Source: Pirellulales bacterium
GTDB lineage: Bacteria > Planctomycetota > Planctomycetia > Pirellulales > JAICIG01
Reading direction: 5' to 3'
NCBI GenBank assembly: GCA_025927475.1
Contig: JAICLL010000002.1
Location: forward strand, 62,001 to 126,000
DNA length: 64,000 bases
Positions 19,684 through 30,821 of the stretch are shown piece after piece. The translations under genes were made by a program, and so were the position numbers. Within the stretch, counting starts at the first letter, position 1. Each line of letters begins with the position of its first letter. The notes below the pieces were generated by a model, which ran no database searches, had not been told where the DNA came from, and saw only the letters and a program-made list of their open reading frames with translations.

Positions 19684-20778
19684 ATGTCACGCTACGAAGA
19701 ACGACGCCAGCGGCTGGCGCGGCTGCTCAACGATGCCGGCGCCGACGCCCTGCTGGTCACTAACTTTACGAATGTTACCTACCTGACCGGGTTCAGCGGC
19801 GACGACAGTTATCTGCTGGTCTCGGGCCGCGAAGCCGTCATCATCAGCGACTTTCGTTACGTTGAGCAATTGGCCAGCGAATGCCCCGGGCTGCGGACGC
19901 ACATTCGCACCACTGCCATCAAGATGCCCGACGCGGTGGCCGAGGTGATCACTTCGGCCAAAATCGGCCCTCTGGCAGTCGAAGCCGATAACCTTTCACT
20001 GTCGCTTTATAACCACCTGGTCGGCAAGCTGCCCACGGTTGCCATGCGTCCCACGTCCGGCCTGGTCGAGCAACTGCGCGAAGTCAAAGATGCCGAAGAA
20101 ATCGCGCAGTTGCGTCGGGCCATCGAGTGTGCGGAACGGGCGTTCGAGCTGTTGAAAACGAAGGTGCGGCGCGACCGCACCGAGAAGGAGTTGGCCGACG
20201 AGCTGGATTATCAGCAGCGACGGCTGGGCGCCGAGCGGAGCAGTTTTGCCACCATTGTGGCCGCGGGACCACGGGCCGCGTTGCCGCACGCCCGGCCCAC
20301 CGATGCGCCCATCGGCGATGCGGAACTGCTGTTGGTCGATTGGGGCGCCGTCTGCGGTCACTACGGCAGCGACTTGACGAGGGTTTTGGTCACGGCTAGA
20401 ATCTCGCCAAAACTTGAACAAATATATGGACTTGTGTTGAAAGCACAGCAGCGGGCCATCGAAGCGATTGCGCCGGGCAAAACCGGCCGCGAGATCGACG
20501 CGGTGGCACGCGAAGTGATCGCAAACGGAGGACACGGCGAACATTTTGGGCATGGCTTGGGGCACGGCATCGGCCTGAACGTCCACGAAGGTCCGCGGCT
20601 GGCGATTACCAACGACAAGCCGCTGGCCGCCGGAATGGTGGTCACCGTTGAGCCGGGCATTTATCTGCCCGGCTGGGGAGGCATCCGCATTGAAGACGAT
20701 GTGCTGGTCACCGAGTCGGGCCACGAAATGCTCACGCATTGTCCCAAGCAGTTGGCCGAAGTAGTGCTGGAGTTGTAG
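19684..20778 (+). CDS. Xaa-Pro aminopeptidase-like M24 peptidase
   Basis: 'DWGAVCGHYGSDLTRVL', 'HFGHGLGHGIGLNVHEGPRL', 'GMVVTVEPGIYLPGWGGIRIEDDVLV'; ATG 19684. Confidence 0.95.
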   Translation: MSRYEERRQRLARLLNDAGADALLVTNFTNVTYLTGFSGDDSYLLVSGREAVIISDFRYVEQLASECPGLRTHIRTTAIKMPDAVAEVITSAKIGPLAVEADNLSLSLYNHLVGKLPTVAMRPTSGLVEQLREVKDAEEIAQLRRAIECAERAFELLKTKVRRDRTEKELADELDYQQRRLGAERSSFATIVAAGPRAALPHARPTDAPIGDAELLLVDWGAVCGHYGSDLTRVLVTARISPKLEQIYGLVLKAQQRAIEAIAPGKTGREIDAVAREVIANGGHGEHFGHGLGHGIGLNVHEGPRLAITNDKPLAAGMVVTVEPGIYLPGWGGIRIEDDVLVTESGHEMLTHCPKQLAEVVLEL

Positions 20779-20934
20779 TTCCAGCCACGGGCTGACCAAC
20801 CAAAAAACAGGTGGCTGGGGCAGAGGCTTGCCGAGGCCCCGGTCTGGACGACCTAGGAAGGTCATCCTACGAATAAGCTCGCCGGAATTAGAACAATCGC
20901 CAAGCAACGCACCAACGTCCGTCGGAGATCTGGC

Positions 20935-21423
20935 ATGGCCAACCCGCCGCCCACCTCGGGCGACATTTTCGATGTTGGCAGAATTCGCCGTCTGGTCGAG
21001 CTGATGAACGAGCACGACCTGACGGAAATCGACTTGCGCGATTCGGCGGTGCGCATCCGCCTGCGTAAGGGGCACGAGCCGCTCTTGGCGCCGATGACGC
21101 CTGCCGTGCAGCATGCCGCGCCGGCTTCCGCCGCGCCGCCCGCTGCCGGCCAGCCCAGCGCCGCTAGCGAGGGCGAGCATATTGTGGCGATCAAGAGCAT
21201 CATGGTCGGCACGTTCTTCGCCGCGCCCAGCCCCGAGGCGGCGCCGTTCGTCAAAGTGGGCGATCGCGTTGGACCCGACACCACCGTCTGCATCATTGAG
21301 GCCATGAAAGTCTTTAACGAGATTCCCGCGGGCGTCTCCGGAAGGGTCGTGGCCGTGCTGGTCGAAAGCGGCGAACCGGTCGAGTACGGCCAGCCGCTGT
21401 TCAAGGTGGACACGAGCCATTAA
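20935..21423 (+). CDS. accB: biotin carboxyl carrier protein of acetyl-CoA carboxylase
   Basis: Biotinyl motif 'CIIEAMKVFNEIPAGVSG'. Confidence 0.96.
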   Translation: MANPPPTSGDIFDVGRIRRLVELMNEHDLTEIDLRDSAVRIRLRKGHEPLLAPMTPAVQHAAPASAAPPAAGQPSAASEGEHIVAIKSIMVGTFFAAPSPEAAPFVKVGDRVGPDTTVCIIEAMKVFNEIPAGVSGRVVAVLVESGEPVEYGQPLFKVDTSH

Positions 21424-21441
21424 CACACTCGGGTCCCGACG

Positions 21442-22791
21442 ATGTTCAAGCGAATCCTGGTTGCCAATCGCGGTGAAATTGCGCTGCGCGTGATCCGCGC
21501 TTGCCGCGAAATGGGCATTGAAACCGTGGCCATCTTCAGTGAGGCCGACCGCGGCGCGCAATATCTCGAACTGGCCGATGAAGCTTATTGCGTCGGCCCC
21601 GCCCGCAGCGCCGACAGCTATCTGAAAATCGACCGCGTGATCAGCGCCGCCGAAATCGGCAATGTGCAAGCAATTCATCCGGGCTACGGCTTCCTCTCGG
21701 AAAATGCCCATTTCAACGAAGTCTGCCGAAGCTGCAACATCGACTTCATCGGCCCCTCGCCCGAAGCCATGCGGCGGTTGGGCGACAAAAACGAGGCACG
21801 GGGGCTGGCCCGCGAGGCCCAGGTGCCCACCGTGCCCGGCAGCGAAGGACTGATTGCCGACGAGCGGCAGGCGGTCTCGGTGGCCCACGAAATCGGCTTT
21901 CCGGTGCTCATCAAGGCGTCGGCGGGCGGCGGTGGCCGCGGCATGCGCGTGGCCCTGAATGATCTGGCCCTGAAAAGCGCCGTGCAGCAGGCCCAGGCCG
22001 AGGCCGAGGCCGCCTTTGGCGACGCCAGCATCTATCTGGAAAAATATATCGAGCACCCGCGGCATATCGAGGTGCAGATCATTGCCGACCACCACGGCAA
22101 CGCCGTACACCTCTGGGAACGCGATTGCACCATGCAGCGGCGGCACCAAAAGGTGATTGAAGAAAGTCCCGGCGCTCATCTCGACGCCCAGGTGCGTAAG
22201 AACATTTGCGAGTCGGCGGTGCGGCTGATTAAGACCGCCGGCTACACCAATGCCGGCACGGTCGAATTTATCGTCGATCGCCGCGGCAATTTTTACTTCA
22301 TCGAGGTGAACGCCCGAATTCAGGTCGAGCATCCGGTGACCGAAATGGTCACCGGCATCGATCTGATCAAGGCCCAACTGCGAGTGGCGGCGGGCGAACC
22401 GCTGCCCTGGCGGCAGGACGAAATCGCGGTCTCGGGCGTAGCGCTGGAGTGCCGCATCAACGCCGAAGACCCCGCCAGGAATTTTCAGCCCTCGCCGGGT
22501 AAGATCGAACGTCTGATTGTGCCGGGCGGTTTTGGCGTCCGCTTCGACTCGCACGCGCATATGGGCTACACCGTATCGCCCAATTACGATTCGATGATCG
22601 GTAAACTGATCGTACACCAGCCGACGCGGGCCGACGCCATCCGCTCGATGCAGCGGGCGTTGAGCGAGCTGCGGATTGAGGGAATCAAAACCACGGTCCC
22701 CCGTTTGCTCGACATCTTGAGCCATTCGGCGTTTGTCGATGGCCAGGTCGATACGACGTTTATTGAGCGCACCTGGCCGGTCGGTGGTTAG
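21442..22791 (+). CDS. accC: acetyl-CoA carboxylase biotin carboxylase subunit
   Basis: '[36 protein letters not shown]', '[14 protein letters not shown]', '[18 protein letters not shown]'. Confidence 0.98.
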   Translation: MFKRILVANRGEIALRVIRACREMGIETVAIFSEADRGAQYLELADEAYCVGPARSADSYLKIDRVISAAEIGNVQAIHPGYGFLSENAHFNEVCRSCNIDFIGPSPEAMRRLGDKNEARGLAREAQVPTVPGSEGLIADERQAVSVAHEIGFPVLIKASAGGGGRGMRVALNDLALKSAVQQAQAEAEAAFGDASIYLEKYIEHPRHIEVQIIADHHGNAVHLWERDCTMQRRHQKVIEESPGAHLDAQVRKNICESAVRLIKTAGYTNAGTVEFIVDRRGNFYFIEVNARIQVEHPVTEMVTGIDLIKAQLRVAAGEPLPWRQDEIAVSGVALECRINAEDPARNFQPSPGKIERLIVPGGFGVRFDSHAHMGYTVSPNYDSMIGKLIVHQPTRADAIRSMQRALSELRIEGIKTTVPRLLDILSHSAFVDGQVDTTFIERTWPVGG

Positions 22792-22832
22792 TGGGTGGTG
22801 GTTAGTGGGTGGTGGTTAGTGGGTGGTGGTTA
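22783..22832 (+). repeat. 14-bp tandem repeat GTGGGTGGTGGTTA (3 full units plus partial)
   Basis: direct reading; units at 22791, 22805, 22819; begins inside the accC stop codon context. Confidence 0.9.
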
Positions 22833-23126
22833 GTGGCTGGTGGCTGGGGCAGAGGCGTGCCGATGCCCCGGAAGCGAATCAGCCGGGGCGTTTGCCGATC
22901 ATGCTCGTCAAAACCGATTAGGGCGGGCGCCGCGGCCCCGAGCTGGTCCCGCGGGCAAAACGCCGTATTGAGTTGCGCGTTGGAGATCGGCTATATCGCC
23001 GCGAAAGCGCGAGACCCTATTTCGCCCTGTGCGCCTCAAAGAATTCCTGGGACTCTTTTTCGTCCTTCGTCTTACGCTAAAATCTAGCTATCGCGCATCA
23101 CCAACCACCAACCACCAACCACTCCC

Positions 23127-24452
<1,326 letters not shown>

Positions 24453-24453
24453 C

Positions 24454-25002
24454 ATGGCAGCCCGACCTTCCCCGACGCCTGCGCGAGTGCTCGGCATCGA
24501 TCCGGGCTTGAACACCACGGGCTATGGCGTGCTCGAAGTCGCGCAGGGCGGGCCTCGGCTTTGTGAGGCGGGCATCGTGCGCGGTCGCGATCGCAAATCT
24601 CTGACGGCCCGCCTCGCTGAAATTTTTGCCGGGGTGCGGGATGTGATCGCCCAGTACAAGCCCTGCGCCGTGGCGCTGGAGCAGCTTTATAGCCATTACG
24701 CGCGCCCACGGACGGCGATTCTCATGGGCCATGCGCGTGGAGTCATTTGCCTGGCTGCGGCCCAAGCCGAAGTGCCGGTAATCAGTTATAGCGCCACGCA
24801 AGTCAAGAAGGTGCTAACGGGCAACGGCCGGGCGAAAAAAGATCAGGTGCAACGAGCGGTACAACAGGAGTTGCGGCTGGGTCGGCTGCCCGAACCCGCC
24901 GACGTGGCCGACGCCCTGGCGATCGCCTTATGCCACTACTACCGCCAGCCCGAATGGGCGGCCCTCGCCCGCCGCAAGACGATCGTAGCGCGACCCGACT
25001 AA
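24454..25002 (+). CDS. ruvC: crossover junction endodeoxyribonuclease RuvC
   Basis: 'RVLGIDPGLNTTGYGVLE', 'ALEQLYSHYARPRTAILMGHARGVI', 'DVADALAIALCHY'. Confidence 0.96.
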   Translation: MAARPSPTPARVLGIDPGLNTTGYGVLEVAQGGPRLCEAGIVRGRDRKSLTARLAEIFAGVRDVIAQYKPCAVALEQLYSHYARPRTAILMGHARGVICLAAAQAEVPVISYSATQVKKVLTGNGRAKKDQVQRAVQQELRLGRLPEPADVADALAIALCHYYRQPEWAALARRKTIVARPD

Positions 25003-25530
25003 GCGATGCGCCGCCTGTGCGGTAGCTCGTGGCCCTGTGCCGCGCGGCTGTCACCCATCGTCCGCCGCCTCTTTCGATGAAGGCCAACTGACGCCTCGGT
25101 CGATCACCGATGGCCGCTACGGCAATTGCAGTGAGAGTTTCAAGGCGTCGTCCACTTCCCGCATCCTTCCGGGCGAAGCGAAAGGATCTCCTTCAGCGTG
25201 GCATCAAACGGATAAGGCATGCCGGCACCAGGGGATGAGGTTGGCTATCAGTATCCGGGGTCGGCCGCCCGCCAGCAAGAACCGCAATCGGATGTCTGGA
25301 GGCTGAGCGGTCCCAAGGTCGCGGCAACTGCCGGGGCGGCCATCCGCGCGGTGATGCCGATCTTCTCATCGGGGCCACGGCGCTGGTGCAGAACTTGGTG
25401 CTCGTCACCGGCAACCGCCGCCACTTCGCCTGGATGCCCGGACTCCGAATCGACGATTGGCGGACCCCATAGCTTCACGGCGCGAAAAAACCAGAATGTT
25501 CCGTTGTCGCCTGCTCATCCTTGGGGCTCC

Positions 25531-27873
25531 TTATTCGGTTTGCTCGTACTCGAGCAATGATTCGATAAAGCTCGGCCGGATCGCCGGCACGGGAATGTAT
25601 TGGTGGTCGCCCTGCCTTTCGACGCCCGCGAGTGTTCTATCGGCACGGCCGAAGATCCGCGCATATGGCTCGTGGTAAACGACGATTCCGTCGGCGTCCA
25701 TCGCATAGTTCAGCGAACCGTCTTTGAGGAATAAGACCACGTCGCCGCGGCTGTGACTGGTCGACGCTTCTGCTCCGGCGGGCACGTAGACCAATGAATG
25801 CTCGGTCGAAACAAAACGTGCGTCCTGGCTGACTGCGAAGCAAAACTTGCCCGTGTCCCGGGTGCGGTCGAACTTGACAAACGGACCGCCGCCGCGTTTG
25901 ACGGCGTGCGTGTCTCGCGGGAGCGTGACTGTCACCCCGCCGGGCCCTTGCACGACGATCGCCAGCCGCTTCACTCCCTCGCGCCGCGGAGGAAGCTCGA
26001 TCGCTAATTTCGCGTCGTCAAGCACCTTGAATTCCGCATCCGACTGCCGCCCGTCGTCGCCGACGAGGCGGACGTCCGTAACGCCCGAGAAGTGTCTGCC
26101 GCACACCTCAATTTTAGCGCCGGCGCGTTGCCGCGATGGATCGATAGATGTTATCATCGGCGGAGCCGGAACCTTTTCCCTGACGGCGAGCGCCGGCAAT
26201 GTCAATCGTCGGATTAGAGAATACCACTCGATACGCCCGGACGGATTCACGTTCTTCGTGTCCCCGAAGTAGACGTAGCCGCGTTGCGAGTCGACATCGA
26301 TCGTGCTCCCGCCCATGTGGAGCACGACTAATTCAGGATGCGAACCATTGCCGTTCGCCCTCCAAACCTCCTTAAGGGTCGTCCAGTACATCTTCTCGTT
26401 CTGAGTATCGATGCCGATGGCGTAGGCTTGACAGCCCTCGAACACAGTCTCGAAGTCGGTTCCATCCAGGTTGGCGCGCGCAATCCCCCAACGGCCGCAC
26501 CAATAGATCTTGCCGTGTATCGGATCAATCGCGGCGCAGAACGCCTTGCGCCCTTGGTGGTTGCCAACGACGAGCCGCTCGATTACCGCGGCCTCGCCCG
26601 CTCCGTCGGCGCCGCCGCGCATCAGACGCAGATCGTCAAAAAAGTAGACGGTCCCGCTGCGCGGCTCGGTGGCGATCGCGGTGGGACGCGTCAGCGCTCC
26701 GAACAGCGGCTCGGGCTCTGAGCCATCTAGCCCTGCTCGCCAAACTGCGCTCTTCGACGTGGGGCCCTTTCCGAAGTTTCCCGTCCCGTGCGTCGCCCAA
26801 TACATTTTGCCGCGATCGTGGTCGATTGCCACTCCACTCGCCTGCTGGGGGCCTTGCTTGACCGGCAGCTCTTGAGAAGCTAACGTGAGCAAGATGGTGG
26901 GTTCCGTCCCGTCCATGGCGGCGCTGCTAATCCTCTCGTTGTGCCCCGCGGCCTTTTCGATCCAGTATATTTTCTGCGCGGCCACGTCGAGCCGGAGGCC
27001 GGTAATGGCCCAGCCGCCGCCCAGACCGTCGCGCTGGTAGTCGACCACCGCCTCGACCTCGTGCCCGTCGACGGGCGGAGCGACACGCCACGCTTCATAC
27101 ATATCGCCGTAGGTGTCGAGCTTGAGCACAGTTCCATCGGCCAGCGTCGCCTGACACGGCTCGCCGCGCTCGTCCAACCGCAGCCAAGCCGGCGGCCAAC
27201 CGTCGATGCCGGCGGCTTGCTGGCCGGGCGATTGTCCGCTGGGAGGACTGGGTGCGCTGCTACTGGACGACCGGGCGCCCTCGCCCGGCTGATCGGAAGC
27301 TCGCGGCGCCTCTGCGAGCGACTGCTGGCCGCTGGCGGAGTTGCTGGCAATGACGCCGATCGCTTGCTTCTCGGGCGCCAGCGCACGCGGCTGCTTCGAG
27401 ACGTCGCGCGTCGCAGCGCCGGCCTGTTGCGCCAGCGCGGCTTCGCCCGGCTTCGGGCGGCCGCGCGAGGTCAATACGCCGACCACGATCGCCACGGCCG
27501 CACCGCAACCCAGCCCCAGCAGCCACCGCCGCCATTGAACGGCAGGCGCTGTCGGGATGGGGGCGGGCACCGCCGTCGCCGCGCCGGCGCCGGCCTGGCG
27601 CTGCCGAAGCGAGCGGTCGTAGGCGGCCTTGGTTTCGGGCGTTCTCAGACACCGCTCGGCCGCGCGCAGTTGTTCGATCACCGCCCGCGCGTGCGCGGCC
27701 CGTTGGCCAACGCACTGCTTCTCGACCTGCGCGATTTGCCTTCGCGCCGCCGCCGAGATCGCCGCCGGGTCCGGTTCGAACGCCGGCAAGCCCAGCAGCC
27801 GGTAATAGTCGGCCGGTTGTTCCGCGACGGAAATGCCCAGCCACTCGTCCAACGCGTTGAAGTCGCGCGACAT
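25531..27873 (-). CDS. membrane protein: degenerate J-domain-like N-terminus, TM, YWTD-type beta-propeller repeats, IPT/TIG domain
   Basis: ATG 27873 'MSRDFNALDEWLGISVAEQPADYYRLLGL'; TM 'WLLGLGCGAAVAIVVGVL'; repeats 'KIYWIEKAAG','KMYWATHGTG','KIYWCGRWGIARANLDG','KMYWTTLKEVWRANGNG'; 'PPMITSIDPSRQRAGAKIEVCGRHFSGVTDVRLVGDDG'. Confidence 0.8.
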   Translation of the reverse strand: MSRDFNALDEWLGISVAEQPADYYRLLGLPAFEPDPAAISAAARRQIAQVEKQCVGQRAAHARAVIEQLRAAERCLRTPETKAAYDRSLRQRQAGAGAATAVPAPIPTAPAVQWRRWLLGLGCGAAVAIVVGVLTSRGRPKPGEAALAQQAGAATRDVSKQPRALAPEKQAIGVIASNSASGQQSLAEAPRASDQPGEGARSSSSSAPSPPSGQSPGQQAAGIDGWPPAWLRLDERGEPCQATLADGTVLKLDTYGDMYEAWRVAPPVDGHEVEAVVDYQRDGLGGGWAITGLRLDVAAQKIYWIEKAAGHNERISSAAMDGTEPTILLTLASQELPVKQGPQQASGVAIDHDRGKMYWATHGTGNFGKGPTSKSAVWRAGLDGSEPEPLFGALTRPTAIATEPRSGTVYFFDDLRLMRGGADGAGEAAVIERLVVGNHQGRKAFCAAIDPIHGKIYWCGRWGIARANLDGTDFETVFEGCQAYAIGIDTQNEKMYWTTLKEVWRANGNGSHPELVVLHMGGSTIDVDSQRGYVYFGDTKNVNPSGRIEWYSLIRRLTLPALAVREKVPAPPMITSIDPSRQRAGAKIEVCGRHFSGVTDVRLVGDDGRQSDAEFKVLDDAKLAIELPPRREGVKRLAIVVQGPGGVTVTLPRDTHAVKRGGGPFVKFDRTRDTGKFCFAVSQDARFVSTEHSLVYVPAGAEASTSHSRGDVVLFLKDGSLNYAMDADGIVVYHEPYARIFGRADRTLAGVERQGDHQYIPVPAIRPSFIESLLEYEQTE

Positions 27874-27948
27874 GTGCCATGCTCCCCGTAAGAGCCCCTC
27901 TGGCCTTTTGACAGGGGGCATTATAACGAGGGCGCGCTCCATGAGGAA

Positions 27949-28143
27949 AGGAGGTGGACGCTCGACCTGTTGGCGGCACTCGACAGCGGCCTGCTGACCC
28001 GCACTCAGGTGGTCGGTTACGCGGCGGGTTCCGATCAGGCGCTGCTGGCTACCGTGGGAGCGACGTATCAGGGCTACCTGCAGCGCCTGGCCGGGGCGGA
28101 CGCCGGCGTGGCGTATAGGGCCGTGGGGCATAGTCCCTCCTAG
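27949..28143 (+). pseudogene. DUF4214-like C-terminal remnant
   Basis: frame 'LDLLAALDSGLLTRTQVVGYAAGSDQALLATVGATYQGYLQRLAGADAGVAYRAVGHSPS*' open to TAG 28141, no in-frame start. Confidence 0.45.
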
Positions 28144-28239
28144 CTCGGGATTATTCCCTTCCGCGCGACGCCGTGGGATATGGAAGCCCCGAACCGCCGA
28201 GGGATTGACCCGTTCCGCACCGGAGTCGACAATTCACTT

Positions 28240-28419
28240 ATGAGCACGACCAGCCCCCCGACGACGAAAGATTTGGAAGAAGCGATATCTCAAGAGCCTG
28301 ATCGCGAAACGATGCGGAAAGCTTGCGAAGAAATGGACCGATTGCGGGAAGAGACACGGCGAAGAATCGGGATTGTCGACGTCGCGGTTGAGTTTGTGCG
28401 TGATGCGCGCGATCCATGA
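28240..28419 (+). CDS. putative antitoxin of PIN TA pair
   Basis: 59-aa 'MSTTSPPTTKDLEEAISQEPDRETMRKACEEMDRLREETRRRIG', stop overlaps toxin start (ATGA). Confidence 0.65.
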   Translation: MSTTSPPTTKDLEEAISQEPDRETMRKACEEMDRLREETRRRIGIVDVAVEFVRDARDP

Positions 28420-28832
28420 AATACGTTCTCGACGCATCAGTCGCCATCAAGTGGGTGCTTCCGGAAGCCGATTCGGCGAAAGCCCTCTCCCTTCGCGATG
28501 ACTACGGCAAGGGTATTCACGAGCTTCTCGCGCCCGACATTTTCAAGGTCGAGGCGGCACATGCGCTGACACGAGCGGAACGGCGTAAGGTTTTGCTGCA
28601 AGGTGAAGCGATCAACAGGATGGTCTTGCTGATGCAGACGCGGCCGTTACTGCGCCCCTTTAGTTCACTGCTGCCCCGCGCGATGGACATTTCCTCGCAG
28701 CAGCAAATTGGCGTGTATGATTGTCTCTACGTCGCTCTTGCTGAGCGCGAGCAATGCAAGGTTGTTACAGCCGACCAGCGAGTGCTCGCGCTCTTTCCGG
28801 CAGCCGCGGTCTCGCTCGATTCCTTACCCTGA
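28416..28832 (+). CDS. PIN-domain (VapC-like) toxin
   Basis: 'MKYVLDASVAIKWVLPE..', 'DIFKVEAAHAL', 'GVYDCLYVALAEREQCKVVTADQRV' acidic PIN residues. Confidence 0.9.
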   Translation: MKYVLDASVAIKWVLPEADSAKALSLRDDYGKGIHELLAPDIFKVEAAHALTRAERRKVLLQGEAINRMVLLMQTRPLLRPFSSLLPRAMDISSQQQIGVYDCLYVALAEREQCKVVTADQRVLALFPAAAVSLDSLP

Positions 28833-28855
28833 CAGGAACTCCGGGAAGGCAAATC

Positions 28856-29098
28856 ATGAGCGAAGCCGTAAACATTGGTGTGCGCGACTCCGAGGTTATC
28901 ATTCGGCTCACCGTGCCCGAAGCCGTCGTTCTCGACGCGTTGCTTCGACGTTATTCAGAGACTGATTGCCTCGTCATCGCAGGCCAAGCGGAGCAGCGGG
29001 CACTGTGGAACCTGCAGTGTGTTGTCGAGAAGTTCGCGGGCCAGCGGCCTGCCGCCCACCCGCGCCGAGTGACGCAAGCCCAACCAAGGAAAGAATGA
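28856..29098 (+). CDS. small hypothetical protein
   Basis: 80 aa, ATG 28856; ends with ATGA overlap into DinB gene. Confidence 0.5.
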   Translation: MSEAVNIGVRDSEVIIRLTVPEAVVLDALLRRYSETDCLVIAGQAEQRALWNLQCVVEKFAGQRPAAHPRRVTQAQPRKE

Positions 29099-29586
29099 AC
29101 ATGAACGCCTGCAAGCTGGCCGAGATACCACTCTTGATGACGCACGACATGATGAAGCAAATGTTGGGCGACTTGTCCGACGCCGACCTGCTCGAGCGAC
29201 CGGTGGACGGGGCTAATCATATCGCCTGGCAGATCGGCCACCTCATCGTGGCCGAGCAGCGACTGGGTTCGCAGATTCCCGGTGCTCAATACCCAGAACT
29301 GCCGGCCGGCTTCGCCGAGCAGCACGACCGTCAGCCAACCGCCCAACATACGACGAGCGGCTTCGGCACGAAGGCGCAATACCTGATGCTGCTGGAGCGC
29401 ACGCGCGAGGCGACGCTGACAGCCCTGCGACGGCTCACGGACGCCGATCTCGACACGCCGGCCAAGGGACCGGCCAACATTACGAATGTCGGCGGGGTGC
29501 TGACGTTGATCGCCAATCACACCATCATGCACGGCGGGCAGTTCAGCGTCGTCCGCCGCAAGCTCGGCAAGCCGGTCTTGTTTTGA
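29095..29586 (+). CDS. DinB family protein
   Basis: 'DLLERPVDGANHIAWQIGHLIVAEQRLG', 'LIANHTIMHGGQFSVVRRKLG'. Confidence 0.85.
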   Translation: MNMNACKLAEIPLLMTHDMMKQMLGDLSDADLLERPVDGANHIAWQIGHLIVAEQRLGSQIPGAQYPELPAGFAEQHDRQPTAQHTTSGFGTKAQYLMLLERTREATLTALRRLTDADLDTPAKGPANITNVGGVLTLIANHTIMHGGQFSVVRRKLGKPVLF

Positions 29587-29638
29587 TGGCACCGGGCAGC
29601 CGCCTTCGACTGGACGCTGAACCTGAGTTTCCGAAATC

Positions 29639-30262
29639 ATGATCACCAAAATCACCGGCCGGCTGCTGACGATCGACGACGACGCGTTGACGCTGGGCGT
29701 CGGCGCGTTTGAATACGAGGTGCGCATCCCCGAATTCACGCGCCGGCAGCTTCAAAGCCGCCTGGGGCAAGACGTGAGTCTCCATACGATTGATTACCTG
29801 GAAGGTAACCCGGCGCAGGGGCGCCTGACGCCGCGGTTGATTGGGTTTCTCAGCGAGGTGGAGCGCGAATTCTTCGACCTGATCTGCTCGGTCGATGGCG
29901 TGGGCGTGAAGAAGGCCCTGCGGGCGATGGTACGACCGGTGCCCGAAGTTGCCACCGCCATCGAGGAGCAAGACGCCAAGACGCTCTCGAGCCTGCCGGG
30001 CGTGGGAGCCGCTCTGGCCGAGCGGATCATCGCCAAGCTGCGCCGCAAGGTGCCCAAGTTTGCCTTGATGGTAGCCCGCGATACGCCGGTGGCCGCCGAC
30101 GTTGAGCGCGACGTCATCGAAGAGACGTTTCAAGTGTTGCGGCAACTCGGCCACTCGGAAAGCGATGCGCGCCGCCTACTGGAGGCCGCCCTGCAAGCCA
30201 AGAAAAAGTATGCCGACGTCGAGGCGCTATTGCAGGCCATCTATCAACAGCGGCATGCTTGA
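29639..30262 (+). CDS. ruvA: Holliday junction branch migration protein RuvA
   Basis: '[19 protein letters not shown]', '[17 protein letters not shown]', '[21 protein letters not shown]'. Confidence 0.95.
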   Translation: MITKITGRLLTIDDDALTLGVGAFEYEVRIPEFTRRQLQSRLGQDVSLHTIDYLEGNPAQGRLTPRLIGFLSEVEREFFDLICSVDGVGVKKALRAMVRPVPEVATAIEEQDAKTLSSLPGVGAALAERIIAKLRRKVPKFALMVARDTPVAADVERDVIEETFQVLRQLGHSESDARRLLEAALQAKKKYADVEALLQAIYQQRHA

Positions 30263-30280
30263 CGACCTTGGCCAGCGGCA

Positions 30281-30559
30281 TTATCGCACATCGCCGTGGT
30301 CGGGCTTTTGGGCCTGCCGCTCCAGTTTCTGGCCGGCGTGCTCGAGGGCTTTGCCGGTCTTCTGCATGGCGTGCTTGGTCGAATCTTCAGCCTTGGAGGC
30401 ATCGAAAGTGACCTCGACGCGCCCGCCCGCTGGCTGCCGCACGGTCAACGCGCCGGTGGCCCAAAGCACGCCAACGGCCAGCAAGACCACCACCAGCAAA
30501 CCGAAGAACAGCCCCGGCCCCGAAATGCCGCGATCGACATAAACGCGTTCTTGTACCAT
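30281..30559 (-). CDS. small single-TM hypothetical protein
   Basis: ATG 30559 'MVQERVYVDRGISGPGLFFGLLVVVLLAVGVLWATG'. Confidence 0.6.
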   Translation of the reverse strand: MVQERVYVDRGISGPGLFFGLLVVVLLAVGVLWATGALTVRQPAGGRVEVTFDASKAEDSTKHAMQKTGKALEHAGQKLERQAQKPDHGDVR

Positions 30560-30821
30560 GGTTTTCTCCTTTGGGCAGGGCGCGGGATGATACCCAGCAA
30601 ACCCCCTTGCACTCGGCGTTCCGAAACTTGCGCGTACCGGCGCCGATTCGCTTGTCCCGCAGTGGTCCGTAGCGTGGGACGAGCTTGCGAGTCCCCGCTC
30701 GGCCCACCCTACGCAAAGCCATAAGGCGATTGAAGTTGTGACACTTGACCCCCACCGCCTACGACCGATATAGTAAAATCTTGGTCCTGTTCGCGTCAGA
30801 AGTGCCGTTTCGCCCCGCGCC

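Noticed and set aside
19996-22725. 909-aa antisense ORF opposite M24 peptidase/accB/accC
   Set aside because: Composition (His/Gly/Arg-rich) and perfect overlap with conserved genes indicate a high-GC shadow ORF.
25037-25530. Small ORFs between ruvC and the YWTD gene
   Set aside because: No coherent domain, codon bias or RBS visible; may be decayed sequence but cannot be supported.
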